Of a stretch of 64,000 bases of DNA, positions 37,227 to 45,769 are shown piece by piece. Within the stretch, counting starts at the first letter, position 1, and the number at the start of each line of letters is the position of its first letter. The stretch covers positions 124,001-188,000 of the forward strand of contig BPGU01000002.1 in NCBI GenBank assembly GCA_026003195.1, read 5' to 3'. The stretch is from Armatimonadota bacterium. Its GTDB lineage: Bacteria; Armatimonadota; HRBIN16. Under the pieces are notes generated by a model that ran no database searches, had not been told where the DNA came from, and saw nothing but the letters and a program-made list of their open reading frames with translations. A program made the position numbers and the translations under genes.

Positions 37227-38330
37227 TTATCTACGCATGCGTCTGCGCAACGCCAGCAGTCCCAGACCACTGAGAAGCACCACCCCTGTGGCGGGCTCCG
37301 GCACCGGCTGAGCCAGAATCACGCTCCAGTAGCGCACGCCGCCGATGTCCTCGCGAGTCACCCATACCAGCTCACCGCGGTCGTTCAGCGCCACACGAAA
37401 GCTGCGCGTGGGGTCCGTGTTATCCGTCAAAGGGATGGTCTGCCCGTTGGCGAACAGCTGCACATCGTACTTGCGGAACAGGATGGACTGCTCGTACAAC
37501 ACCCAGCCCAGGTTGTTGATGGCAGGGAACATGCTGGCAGCGTTGCCCGTGTTGTTCGTCAACGCGACAACCCCTGTCGCCTCTGACCACAGTTCGATAT
37601 TCCAGTTGCTGCCGTTGTGGTGCATCCACACCGCTTGACCGTTGTCGTTCAGGTCGGGCGAGGAGTAGTCGTCGCCGGCGGTGTTGCCAGTCAGGTCGCG
37701 ATAGTTCATCATGTCGTCGGCGTGCGCTATGTAAATCTGAGGATTGGCATCGGCATCTACCGCATTCCACACGATCTCGCCCAGGTTGTTAATGCGCGGG
37801 TTCTGGCTGTCGAAGTCCGCCCAGTAGGTCAGGTTTTCGGGTTCGGAATAGCCGGGCTTCCAGAGATAGATGTCCTGATAGCCTGTGGTCGCGTTCGTTC
37901 CGGTGGCAACTATCCAACCCGAGTCGTTGATGTCAGGTGCACCGAACCCCACGGAACCATCGCTGCGGGTGATGTTCGCAATCACTCCGCTATCCCACAG
38001 CACCACGTCGGACACGTTGCCATCATCGTAGCGCCATACTATCTGGTTCAGATTGTTGAGACGCGGATAGGTGTTCAGGCGCCACTGCTCGCCTGCGCTG
38101 AGCCTGCGCACACCAAAACCATCGTACAGCCACACATCACTGCGGCTGAAATCCGCTTCCGACCACACGATCCAGCCGTTGTTGTTGATGTGCACCGACT
38201 GCACCGAGTTGGTATGGCGATAGATGACCTGTGTACGAAACACCGTTGGCGGCTGCGAGTGTGCCTGCAAACACGCCAGAGACAACAGCAGCAGCAATCC
38301 ACCTGCCACTGCATCACGCCAGGTGAACAT
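37227..38330 (-). CDS. PEP-CTERM exported protein with repeated beta-propeller-like units
   Basis: 367 residues: N-terminal signal (VAGGLLLLLSLACLQAHSQ), then repeats of about 45 residues with the pattern INNNGWIVWSEAD, LNNLNQIVWRYDDG, INDSGWIVATGTN, INNLGEIVWNAVD, LNDNGQAVWMHHNG and INNLGWVLYEQS, suggesting a six- or seven-bladed structure. The C-terminus VPEPATGVVLLSGLGLLALR plus a basic tail is a PEP-CTERM sorting signal for an exosortase. AGGAGG six bases before ATG 38330 supports the start. It follows purD after 33 bases. Function unknown; no exosortase gene lies in the window. Confidence 0.88.
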   Translation of the reverse strand: MFTWRDAVAGGLLLLLSLACLQAHSQPPTVFRTQVIYRHTNSVQSVHINNNGWIVWSEADFSRSDVWLYDGFGVRRLSAGEQWRLNTYPRLNNLNQIVWRYDDGNVSDVVLWDSGVIANITRSDGSVGFGAPDINDSGWIVATGTNATTGYQDIYLWKPGYSEPENLTYWADFDSQNPRINNLGEIVWNAVDADANPQIYIAHADDMMNYRDLTGNTAGDDYSSPDLNDNGQAVWMHHNGSNWNIELWSEATGVVALTNNTGNAASMFPAINNLGWVLYEQSILFRKYDVQLFANGQTIPLTDNTDPTRSFRVALNDRGELVWVTREDIGGVRYWSVILAQPVPEPATGVVLLSGLGLLALRRRMRR

Positions 38331-38363
38331 AAGAAACCTCCTTTCGTTTTTTCTCGATAAAGT

Positions 38364-39641
38364 TTACACCCACTTGATACCGATGTCCGTCCGGTAATGC
38401 ATATACTCGAAGTGGATACGCCGTACGGCATCGTAAGCTCGTCCACGCGCCTGAGCAAGCGTATCGCCCAGTGCAGTCACCCCCAGCACGCGTCCTCCGG
38501 CGGTGACCACCTTATCTCCCTCTCTGCGCGTGCCCGCATGGAAGACCACACATTCCGGTACCTGCGCCGCCTCCTCCAGACCTTCGATGGGCAAACCGGT
38601 CTCATACTTGCCCGGGTAGCCACCGGAGGCAATCACCACACATACCGCGTAGCGTGGCTGCCACTGCAGGGTAATCTCGTCGAGACGGCACTCGACCGCC
38701 GCCTGCATCACTTCCACGAGATCATTCTTCAGCAGGGGCAAAACTGCCTGCGTCTCAGGGTCACCAAATCGCACATTGAACTCCAGCGTTTGGATACCCT
38801 CCTCGGTCACCATCGTCCCGGCATACAGCACCCCACGGAAAGGGATGCCGGCGTCACAGGTGGCACGAATCGCAGGGCGAATAATCTGCTCCATCGCCTG
38901 CAGATGAATCTCCGGTGTGACCGCTCGGAGCGGGCAGATACTGCCCATCCCACCGGTATTGGCTCCTCGATCGCCATCCAGAGCGCGCTTGTAGTCCTGA
39001 ACCGGAGGCATAGGCAGAGCGGTAGCTCCATCGGTAAACGCCATCAGCGAAGCCTCTTCCCCGCTCAGCACCTCCTCCATGACAATGCGCTCCCCCGCAT
39101 CCCCCAGTACCCGCTCTTCCATGAGAGAGCGGATAACCTCCAGAGCTTCGTCGAGATGGTGCACAATAAACACACCCTTACCAGCCGCCTCGCCATCCGC
39201 CTTGATCACCAGCCCGCGCGCTCCCTCATGGAAACGCCGATGCGCATATTCCGCAGCCGCTTGTGGATCGCTGAAAGCGGAAAACTCGGCGGTAGGAATG
39301 CGATAGCGGCGCATGACTTCCTTCGCGTACACTTTGCTGCCTTCCAGGCGAGCTGGCTCCTTGCTGGGACCAAATATCGCCAGCCCGCGCGTCTCAAACA
39401 CGTCTACCACACCCGCAATCAACGGCGACTCGGGTCCGACAACGGTCAGGTCAATACGGTTGCGTTCGGCGAAGTTCGCCAGGCTCTCTATATCGGTGGC
39501 TTTTATCGGCACACACTCCGCCAGTTCGGCAATGCCCGCATTACCCGGTGCCGCATAGATTTTGGTTACCTTCGGGCTCTGCGCGATCTTCCACACCAGT
39601 GCGTGCTCGCGCCCGCCTCCACCTATCACCAGTACCTTCAA
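38364..39641 (-). CDS. purD: Phosphoribosylamine--glycine ligase
   Basis: 425 residues beginning MKVLVIGGGGREHALVWKIA, with VVGPESPLIAGVVD, GLVIKADGEAAGKGVFIV (ATP-grasp), NTGGMGSICPL and EFNVRFGDPETQAVLPLL, all canonical GARS motifs. It performs the second step of de novo purine synthesis. It starts three bases after dnaB stops, in a minus-strand run rplI-dnaB-purD. Confidence 0.96.
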   Translation of the reverse strand: MKVLVIGGGGREHALVWKIAQSPKVTKIYAAPGNAGIAELAECVPIKATDIESLANFAERNRIDLTVVGPESPLIAGVVDVFETRGLAIFGPSKEPARLEGSKVYAKEVMRRYRIPTAEFSAFSDPQAAAEYAHRRFHEGARGLVIKADGEAAGKGVFIVHHLDEALEVIRSLMEERVLGDAGERIVMEEVLSGEEASLMAFTDGATALPMPPVQDYKRALDGDRGANTGGMGSICPLRAVTPEIHLQAMEQIIRPAIRATCDAGIPFRGVLYAGTMVTEEGIQTLEFNVRFGDPETQAVLPLLKNDLVEVMQAAVECRLDEITLQWQPRYAVCVVIASGGYPGKYETGLPIEGLEEAAQVPECVVFHAGTRREGDKVVTAGGRVLGVTALGDTLAQARGRAYDAVRRIHFEYMHYRTDIGIKWV

Positions 39642-39644
39642 TGC

Positions 39645-41042
39645 TCACTCCTCCCGATGTCGCTCCAGCGGGACAAACCGCGCATAATCGGGTTTGAAGC
39701 CGACGCGCACGGTGCCCGTTGGGCCGTTTCGCTGTTTGGCAATGATAATCTCTGCTTCCTCTATCCGCCCCTCTTCACGCGGCATGGTCCCCCCCTCGAC
39801 CTCTTCGGAAGACACCGCATCCTTCATCGCATAGTACTCGGGGCGATAGATAAACGCCACCACATCTGCCTCTGCCTCGATGGAACCACTCTCTCGCAAA
39901 TCGGAAAGCATGGGGCGTTTGTTCTCGCGATGCTCCACGGCACGGGAAAGTTGCGACAGGGCAATAATGGGCACATCCATCTCACGCGCCAGACCCTTCA
40001 AGGCACGGGCGATGTCTGAAATCTCCTGGGTGCGGTTCTCGGAACGCCGGTGACTGCGCATGAGCTGCAGATAGTCCACAATGACCAGATCCAGGTCGTG
40101 CTCGGCACGCAAGCGCCGGCATTTCGCCCGCATCTCCAGCACGGAGATGTCCGGGGTGTCGTCGATGAATATCTTGGCGTTCCAGAGGTCCTGCACCGCT
40201 TTGGCGAGCCGTTGCCAGGCGGTATCGGGCAACATACCCAGACGCAGACGGTGGGCATTGACCTCCGCCTGCGAGCAAATCATACGCTGTACCAGCTGCT
40301 CTTTGGACATCTCGAGGCTGAAGATAGCCACGGTTTTCCCCTCATGCAGGGCAACATGCTCGCCGATGTTCAGGCATAAACTGGTCTTGCCCATGCTGGG
40401 ACGCGCCGCAATAATCACCAGATCCGACTTCTGCAGCCCGGCAGTGATATAGTCCAGTTCGCGAAAGCCAGTGCTCAAGCCTGTCACCAGCTTGCGCTCA
40501 TGGTAGAAGGCATCGAAACGGTCGAAGACCTCGCTGAGCAGAGGACGAATGCTCTCAAACCCCTTGCGCAGGCGCCTTCGTGCTACCCGATAGATGGCAC
40601 TCTCCGCCATGTCGGTGATATGATTGATGGTGAGAGGCTCCTCTTCGTTGTCGCTAACCGCTGCCAGACGGATAATCTCCTGCGCGGCTTCAATCAACCG
40701 CCGGCGGATCGCATACTCCTCCACAATCTCGGCATAGTAGTCCACGTTTGCTGCGCTGGGCACGCTGTCCAGGAGAGTGGTCAGATAGGCGATGCCTCCG
40801 ACCTCCTCCAGTTTTCCACGTCGTTGCAGCTCCTCGCTGAGGGTGACCAGGTCTACCGGCTCGTTGCGGCTGGAAAGGGCAATCAGAGCATCGTAAATCA
40901 CCCGGTGCGCTTCCCGATAAAAATCGTCGGGTGCCAGAAACTCACTCACGCGCTCGATGGCTGTGCCGTCTATCATCATCGAGCCCAGCGTGGCTATCTC
41001 CGCATCCAGATTGTGCGGCAGGGCACGCAGCAGATCGCTCAT
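39645..41042 (-). CDS. dnaB: Replicative DNA helicase DnaB
   Basis: 465 residues from ATG 41042 (MSDLLRALPHNLDAEIATLG), with AGGAG six bases upstream; a longer frame from 41087 adds 15 residues unlike the family. N-terminal domain SMMIDGTAIERV; RecA-type ATPase with Walker A ARPSMGKTSLCLNIG, ISSLEMSKEQLV-like FSLEMSKEQLVQRMI, Walker B DLVIVDYLQLM and GLAREMDVPIIALSQLSR. It unwinds DNA at the fork. No intein. The rplI-dnaB order is common across bacteria. Confidence 0.96.
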   Translation of the reverse strand: MSDLLRALPHNLDAEIATLGSMMIDGTAIERVSEFLAPDDFYREAHRVIYDALIALSSRNEPVDLVTLSEELQRRGKLEEVGGIAYLTTLLDSVPSAANVDYYAEIVEEYAIRRRLIEAAQEIIRLAAVSDNEEEPLTINHITDMAESAIYRVARRRLRKGFESIRPLLSEVFDRFDAFYHERKLVTGLSTGFRELDYITAGLQKSDLVIIAARPSMGKTSLCLNIGEHVALHEGKTVAIFSLEMSKEQLVQRMICSQAEVNAHRLRLGMLPDTAWQRLAKAVQDLWNAKIFIDDTPDISVLEMRAKCRRLRAEHDLDLVIVDYLQLMRSHRRSENRTQEISDIARALKGLAREMDVPIIALSQLSRAVEHRENKRPMLSDLRESGSIEAEADVVAFIYRPEYYAMKDAVSSEEVEGGTMPREEGRIEEAEIIIAKQRNGPTGTVRVGFKPDYARFVPLERHREE

Positions 41043-41100
41043 GCGTAACTCCTGTCCACCCTGCCGGTCCGAGTTCCTCCTCATCACACAACACCCCGCC

Positions 41101-41568
41101 CTATGCGGAAGCCTCTTGAGGCACGACCTCCACCTTCAGCGTCAGATGGACATCATGGTGAAGGTGCAGCGCAACCTCATACTCTCCCAGCGACTTGATC
41201 GGCTCGATCAAAGCGATTTTGCGCTTGTCTACTTTCACATGATGCTGTTGGGCGATGGCATCTGCAATATGCTGTGCAGTCACCGCACCAAATAGCTTGG
41301 TGGTTCCTTTGCCGACATGAGCTTTCACCGTGATCGTCTTCCCCCGCAGCACATCGGCTATCTGCTTCGCTTCCTGAGCCGCTTTCTCAGCGCGCATCGC
41401 TTCCTGTCGCTGGCGCAGTTCCACGTTCTTCATCGCGCCTTTGTCCGCCGCAATCGCCAGCCCACGCGGGAACAGGTAGTTCCGCGCATACCCCTCGGAA
41501 ACATTCACGACCTCGCCCTGCTTACCCAGTGAGGGCACATTCTGCGTGAGTATCACCTTCATCGCCAT
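41101..41568 (-). CDS. rplI: 50S ribosomal protein L9
   Basis: 155 residues, MAMKVILTQNVPSLGKQGEV then GYARNYLFPRGLAIAA, the L9 signature, a connecting helix and a C-terminal domain with IKSLGEYEVALHLHHDV. AGGAGG stands ten bases upstream of ATG 41568; an ATG two codons later is possible. It precedes dnaB as usual; rpsR and ssb are not next to it here. Confidence 0.96.
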   Translation of the reverse strand: MAMKVILTQNVPSLGKQGEVVNVSEGYARNYLFPRGLAIAADKGAMKNVELRQRQEAMRAEKAAQEAKQIADVLRGKTITVKAHVGKGTTKLFGAVTAQHIADAIAQQHHVKVDKRKIALIEPIKSLGEYEVALHLHHDVHLTLKVEVVPQEASA

Positions 41569-41593
41569 TGTTGTTTTGCCTCCTGAGATCGTC

Positions 41594-42967
41594 CTAACGT
41601 ATCAGTTGCACTCCCAGCACTGGCTGGTTCTGGTCGAACAGGCTGTCGATACCTACCCAGAGACTCCAGTCTGTGCTCAGTGGTACTCTCGCCCGCGCGT
41701 TGATCTGCAAATCGTTCGGGTTAAACACATCCGCCCGCAGATGCAGCTTGGGCTGAAACTTCCAGTCTATCCCTACCCCCGGCTTGGAAGCATAGAGCCC
41801 ATAGCGTAAGTCCAGCGTGGACGTCAGCTGCGAACCATACTGCAGGATGAACTTATTGCTTTCGGTAATATCGTACACGCCAAGATAAAAGAAGCGATTA
41901 TCGCGATACGGAAAAGATAGCGTCAGGTCGGTACGAAAACTACTATCCCGCAACAAAGCGTACACATCCAGCGAGACATCTAGAGGTCTGATAGACAGCT
42001 TGCCCGGCTGGATGAGACGCTCCACAAAACGGTTAATCCTCTCGGTTGCCTGACGTGCCTCCACAAGGGTAGCCCGTGCTTCGGCGACAGTACCTCTCAC
42101 GTTCTCCCGCAGCTCCTCATCGCCCGTGTATTTGCCGATGTCTTCGGCGATACGATTCAGCTTCACGCTCAGCGTACTCATCTCTCTGGCCACATCGCGC
42201 AGATTCTGCTGCAGCTGCTCGTCGCTGACAAATCGGTCGAAGCTCTCGGTGGCGTGCTGAGCGGTGCGCACCAGCTCGCGCGACTGCTCGAGCAGAGCCT
42301 CCAGGTCCGCTACGACCTCTGGCAATATCCTGGTGGAACGTCGTGTGTCCTGCACCACCGCATCCAGCGAACCTGCTGCACTGGCTAAAAGACCCCGCGC
42401 CTGATCAAGCAATACAGTCAGACGCGCTGACGCCTGTTCTACATTTTTCAGCGTTTGCCGGATTCCCGATCGCATCTCTGGGTCCTCCACCAGCGCATGG
42501 ACCGAGCGCACCAACTTCTGAACCTCCTGCAGGGTCTCTTGTGCGACAGGTGCCAGGTCGCTAATACCCGGTTCCTTACTGCCCCGCAACAGCGTTCCCT
42601 CTCGCGCCGCTACCGGTGATTTGCCCGGAACCAGAGCAATCATCTTATCCACGCCTGCAATACCCGGTGACATCACCACTGCCCGTGAGTCCTCAGGGAT
42701 TCTTACTTCCTTACGTAAAGCCATCCGCACCCGTGCCTGCAGATCGGGCGTGAGCCACACCTCCTGCACTTCACCGACCGCGACTCCCGCCAGGTATACT
42801 CTGGCTTGCTCACGGATGCCCAGAGCGTCGGGGAAGACCGCCTCCACATGGTACACGCGCTGTGCCGCCAGCGTACCGCGCAGATAGACGACCGTCGCCG
42901 CCATCCATGCAGCCGCCAGAATAATGGTCAACCCAACCAGAAAAACTGCCTTGCGTGACGTCATCAT
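41594..42967 (-). CDS. mlaD: MlaD/MCE-domain lipid transport protein with beta-rich C-terminal domain
   Basis: 457 residues: membrane anchor (residues ~9-28), an MCE domain (FPDALGIREQARVYLAGVAV to the VMSPGIAGVDKMIALVPG region), a long coiled coil with Leu/Glu/Arg heptads (about 125-320), and a C-terminal 120-residue beta-rich part with alternating aromatic residues (FFYLGVYDITESNKFILQYG, LHLRADVFNPNDLQI) that ends GVQLIR. The last part looks like an outer-membrane-type barrel or a beta-sheet cap. It overlaps mlaF by four bases. Role: carries phospholipid between membranes with MlaEF. Confidence 0.85.
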   Translation of the reverse strand: MMTSRKAVFLVGLTIILAAAWMAATVVYLRGTLAAQRVYHVEAVFPDALGIREQARVYLAGVAVGEVQEVWLTPDLQARVRMALRKEVRIPEDSRAVVMSPGIAGVDKMIALVPGKSPVAAREGTLLRGSKEPGISDLAPVAQETLQEVQKLVRSVHALVEDPEMRSGIRQTLKNVEQASARLTVLLDQARGLLASAAGSLDAVVQDTRRSTRILPEVVADLEALLEQSRELVRTAQHATESFDRFVSDEQLQQNLRDVAREMSTLSVKLNRIAEDIGKYTGDEELRENVRGTVAEARATLVEARQATERINRFVERLIQPGKLSIRPLDVSLDVYALLRDSSFRTDLTLSFPYRDNRFFYLGVYDITESNKFILQYGSQLTSTLDLRYGLYASKPGVGIDWKFQPKLHLRADVFNPNDLQINARARVPLSTDWSLWVGIDSLFDQNQPVLGVQLIR

Positions 42968-43761
42968 CGGTTCGGCTCCTGAGCACTTTCGGTTTCGGCG
43001 CTTGGTACAATACCGCCCGCTCGCAAGAAGCGACGCACGACCGGATGAGCATCTGCACGCACCTCGTCTGGCGAGCCACAGGTAATAATCCGCCCCTCGT
43101 GTAGCATCGCTATCCTGTCTGCGATGTGGAACACGCTGGTCAGGTCATGCGACACCACCAGCGCGGTCACCTGTAGCCTCCGCGTAGTGTCTACTATCAG
43201 TGTATCGATGGTCTCCGCCATAATCGGGTCCAAGCCAGCGGTCGGTTCATCATACAGCACAATACTCGGGTTCATTGCTAGCGCACGTGCCAGCCCCACC
43301 CGCTTCTGCATTCCGCCCGATAGCTGCGCCGGATACAGATGCTCTGTGCCTGCCATGCCCACCATCGCCAGCTTCTCGCGCACGATCTCCGCCACCTCTC
43401 GTTCACGCCGGGTGATATGACGACGCACCCCAAACGCCACGTTATCGTACACTGTCAACGAGTCGAACAGCGCAGCATACTGGAATACCATTCCGACCTG
43501 CTTGCGCACAGGGGTCAGCTTCGCTTCCGACAGGCGAGAGATCTCTCTATCGCCAACCCATATCTCTCCTTTTTGCGGACGGAGCAAGCCACCGATCAGC
43601 TTCAGCAACGTCGTCTTGCCACAGCCGGAGGGACCCATGATAGCAAACACCTCTCCGGCGTACACCTCCAGAGAAACGCCCTGCAACACCCATCGCGAGT
43701 CTACGCCGTACCAGACCTCGTTCACCCGCACCACAGCTGGGGCACCCGGTTGCTCTCTCAT
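42964..43761 (-). CDS. mlaF: Phospholipid ABC transporter ATP-binding protein MlaF
   Basis: 265 residues: Walker A MGPSGCGKTTLLKLIGG, Q-loop VFQYAALFDSLTV, signature LSGGMQKRVGLARAL, Walker B SIVLYDEPTAGLDP and the switch His in VVSHDLTSV. The FQYAALFDSL and signature wording match MlaF. It powers the MlaE permease. Four-base overlaps with mlaE upstream and mlaD downstream show one transcript. Confidence 0.93.
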   Translation of the reverse strand: MREQPGAPAVVRVNEVWYGVDSRWVLQGVSLEVYAGEVFAIMGPSGCGKTTLLKLIGGLLRPQKGEIWVGDREISRLSEAKLTPVRKQVGMVFQYAALFDSLTVYDNVAFGVRRHITRREREVAEIVREKLAMVGMAGTEHLYPAQLSGGMQKRVGLARALAMNPSIVLYDEPTAGLDPIMAETIDTLIVDTTRRLQVTALVVSHDLTSVFHIADRIAMLHEGRIITCGSPDEVRADAHPVVRRFLRAGGIVPSAETESAQEPNR

Positions 43762-44555
43762 CGCCCGCCAAAAAGCAGATATGCCAGGAAGAAGTTGGCT
43801 ACATAGATCAGCAATACCGCTACCACCACACTGTTCGTTGTTGCCTGCCCCACTGCCGCCGCACCTCCTTCCGTCCTTAGTCCTGCCCGACAGCCGACCA
43901 GCGCGATAATCGCTCCAAACACCACCGTCTTCAAAAGCCCTGCGAACACATCATAGGTATCCACCAGTTCCCGAACACCCAGCAAATAAGAGGTCGGCGA
44001 CACACCGATGGGCACCGCTACCGCGTATCCCCCGAACGTGCCCATCACGAAAGCCAGTATCCCCAGCGCGGGCAGCATGGTCAGACAGGCTATCAGACGC
44101 GGTACCACCAGATACTGCACCGGAGGCACAGCAAGCGCGCGCAAAGCGTCCACCTGCTCCGTCACCTTCATGCTACCGATTTCCGCCGCAATCGCCGAGG
44201 CAGACCGCGCCGCGACTACCACGCCCGTCACCACGGGACCCAGCTCACGCGCCATCGCCAGCGCCACCGCGCCACCAGCCAGCGACCCTACCCCAAACTG
44301 CAGCATGAGCTTCGCCGAGTACAACGCTAGCACCGCACCGGTAAACCCGCTGGTGATGACCACCATAGGCACTGCCTGCGCCCCGATCATCGCCATCTGC
44401 GTCACCGTTTCGCGTGCCTCCCAGCGACCACGAAACACAAAACCCAGCGCCTGTGCCAGCAGAATGCCAATATCGCCCACAAACAGCACCAGCTGGGTGG
44501 CTTGCTCGGCGAAGATATTCCACGGACGATACACTGGTAGCCGTGTGTGCATCAT
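43758..44555 (-). CDS. mlaE: Phospholipid ABC transporter permease MlaE
   Basis: 265 residues with five or six membrane segments and the MlaE family motifs: MAMIGAQAVPMVVITSGFTG, MARELGPVVTGVVVAARSAS, and IGSMKVTEQVDALRALAVPP. Permease of the Mla/Ttg2 lipid transport complex. The promoter predicted at 44573-44602 leaves a leader of only about ten bases, so the ATG pair at 44555 may be read with little or no Shine-Dalgarno sequence. Confidence 0.93.
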   Translation of the reverse strand: MMHTRLPVYRPWNIFAEQATQLVLFVGDIGILLAQALGFVFRGRWEARETVTQMAMIGAQAVPMVVITSGFTGAVLALYSAKLMLQFGVGSLAGGAVALAMARELGPVVTGVVVAARSASAIAAEIGSMKVTEQVDALRALAVPPVQYLVVPRLIACLTMLPALGILAFVMGTFGGYAVAVPIGVSPTSYLLGVRELVDTYDVFAGLLKTVVFGAIIALVGCRAGLRTEGGAAAVGQATTNSVVVAVLLIYVANFFLAYLLFGGR

Positions 44556-44572
44556 TTCTGCGTCGCGCTAAC

Positions 44573-44602
44573 AGTATAATCGGTGCATACCGCACTTGTC
44601 AA
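44573..44602 (-). promoter_or_regulatory. mlaEFD promoter
   Basis: Reverse strand: TTGACA (44602-44597), 18-base spacer, TATACT (44578-44573), near consensus. Predicted start near 44566, about ten bases before mlaE. Confidence 0.8.
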
Positions 44603-44632
44603 CCACAACCCATTTGCGCATGGGCTCCCCCC

Positions 44633-44662
44633 TTGCCTTTTGCGATACAAAAAGGTTATACT
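44633..44662 (+). promoter_or_regulatory. Promoter of the prepilin-like gene
   Basis: TTGCCT (44633-44638), 18-base spacer, TATACT (44657-44662). It faces away from the mlaEFD promoter; the two -35 elements are about 30 bases apart. Confidence 0.65.
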
Positions 44663-44725
44663 AAATCCAGACATCGCTACCTTAGTTGGCGATGATATGT
44701 AAATCACTTGCACAGGAGGATGTGG

Positions 44726-45529
44726 ATGCAACGACGCAACGCTTTTACCCTCATCGAGCTGCTTGTGGTGATCGCGATTATCGCGATACTGGCAGCGATT
44801 CTCTTCCCTGTGTTTTCACAAGCAAGGGAGAGCGCGAGGCAAACCAGCTGTACCAGCAACCAGAAACAGTTAGCATTGGGAGTGCTGATGTACGCACAGG
44901 ACTATGACGAAACTTTCCCGATGAGCGCGTATCTGGCAAACCCCACGACCGTTATCGCAGTGTACGACATGGTCGCTCCGTACCTGAAGAACACGGAGAT
45001 ATTTGTATGCCCCAGCTACCGACCGGGCGTAGACTGGCAGGCGCGCCTGGCAACGCTGGGGTTGAACTACGGAGGCACCTTCCGTTTCACGGGCTATATC
45101 CCCAATCTCGGGCTGTTCGGTGAAAGCTTCTGCCCCTACCTCCCGAAGCGCACGCCACCGACCACGCTGGGCGGTATGCCTCTACCTGCTGAAACTATCA
45201 TGTTCTTCGATGGCTACCTGAAGCAACTCAGCAATGTAGGGCAGCTGGAGTTTTACAGCTTCCTGGGCTACGCGCGGCATAAGGAGGGGCTGGTACTGAA
45301 CTTCGCCGATGGTCACGCCAAGTGGTTCCGTTACAGCGGTATCCCCACCGGCGGCGCGACACCATCGGGAGCATTGCGCCCCACTTACTATAGCTGGCGC
45401 ACCACCGAACCACTGCGCAACAGCGAAGCCGCTCTGGAATCTGCACCTAGCACCCGGCAGGACCCGTATAACGACCTGCACGGCGTACCCGGCACCGGCA
45501 TTACCGACTCGGAAGACACCGGTTGCTAG
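44726..45529 (+). CDS. Type II secretion/pilin-like protein with H-X9-DG motif (DUF1559-like)
   Basis: 267 residues from ATG 44726, six bases after AGGAGG. The N-terminus [20 protein letters not shown] is a class III prepilin signal: cleavage before Phe, Glu at +5, then a hydrophobic helix. The following region [20 protein letters not shown] and AQDYDETFP is typical of the Planctomycete/Armatimonadete pseudopilin group, and [17 protein letters not shown] is the H-X9-DG motif. It is a surface or pilus-like protein; genomes of this group carry many copies. No other pilus genes are adjacent. Confidence 0.92.
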   Translation: MQRRNAFTLIELLVVIAIIAILAAILFPVFSQARESARQTSCTSNQKQLALGVLMYAQDYDETFPMSAYLANPTTVIAVYDMVAPYLKNTEIFVCPSYRPGVDWQARLATLGLNYGGTFRFTGYIPNLGLFGESFCPYLPKRTPPTTLGGMPLPAETIMFFDGYLKQLSNVGQLEFYSFLGYARHKEGLVLNFADGHAKWFRYSGIPTGGATPSGALRPTYYSWRTTEPLRNSEAALESAPSTRQDPYNDLHGVPGTGITDSEDTGC

Positions 45530-45536
45530 CAAGAAT

Positions 45537-45565
45537 GAGGGGTGCGGTGCAAAACCGCGCCCCTC
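45537..45565 (+). terminator. GC-rich hairpin after the prepilin-like gene
   Basis: GAGGGGTGCGG, seven-base loop, CCGCGCCCCTC: an 11-base stem with one U-G pair, starting seven bases after the stop. The bases after it are A-rich on this strand, so a T-run is absent; it may end the transcript weakly or protect its 3' end. Confidence 0.5.
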
Positions 45566-45769
45566 AAGAAAAACACACAGCGGGTGTTTGCGCCTGCCGG
45601 ACACGTGCTCTTCCCACCGGTTGCTCCCAACCACAGCAGCCCTCGCTCACCACTCAGCATCCGCTGAAAAGTATCTGCAGAGCATTGCCCATTGTGCCGA
45701 TCATATGGTTAACGGAGCTACACGTTGAGGGTAGGCTCCGAATTCCCAACCGTCATGGAGGCGCAACAC

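Noticed and set aside
37227-38330. PEP-CTERM protein as a YD-repeat or Rhs relative
   Set aside because: The INNNGxIVW repeats lack the YD-repeat pattern and the protein ends in a clear PEP-CTERM signal.
38397-40019. Open frame of 540 codons on the plus strand across purD and dnaB
   Set aside because: Antisense shadow of two well-supported genes; crosses their junction and shows no family features.
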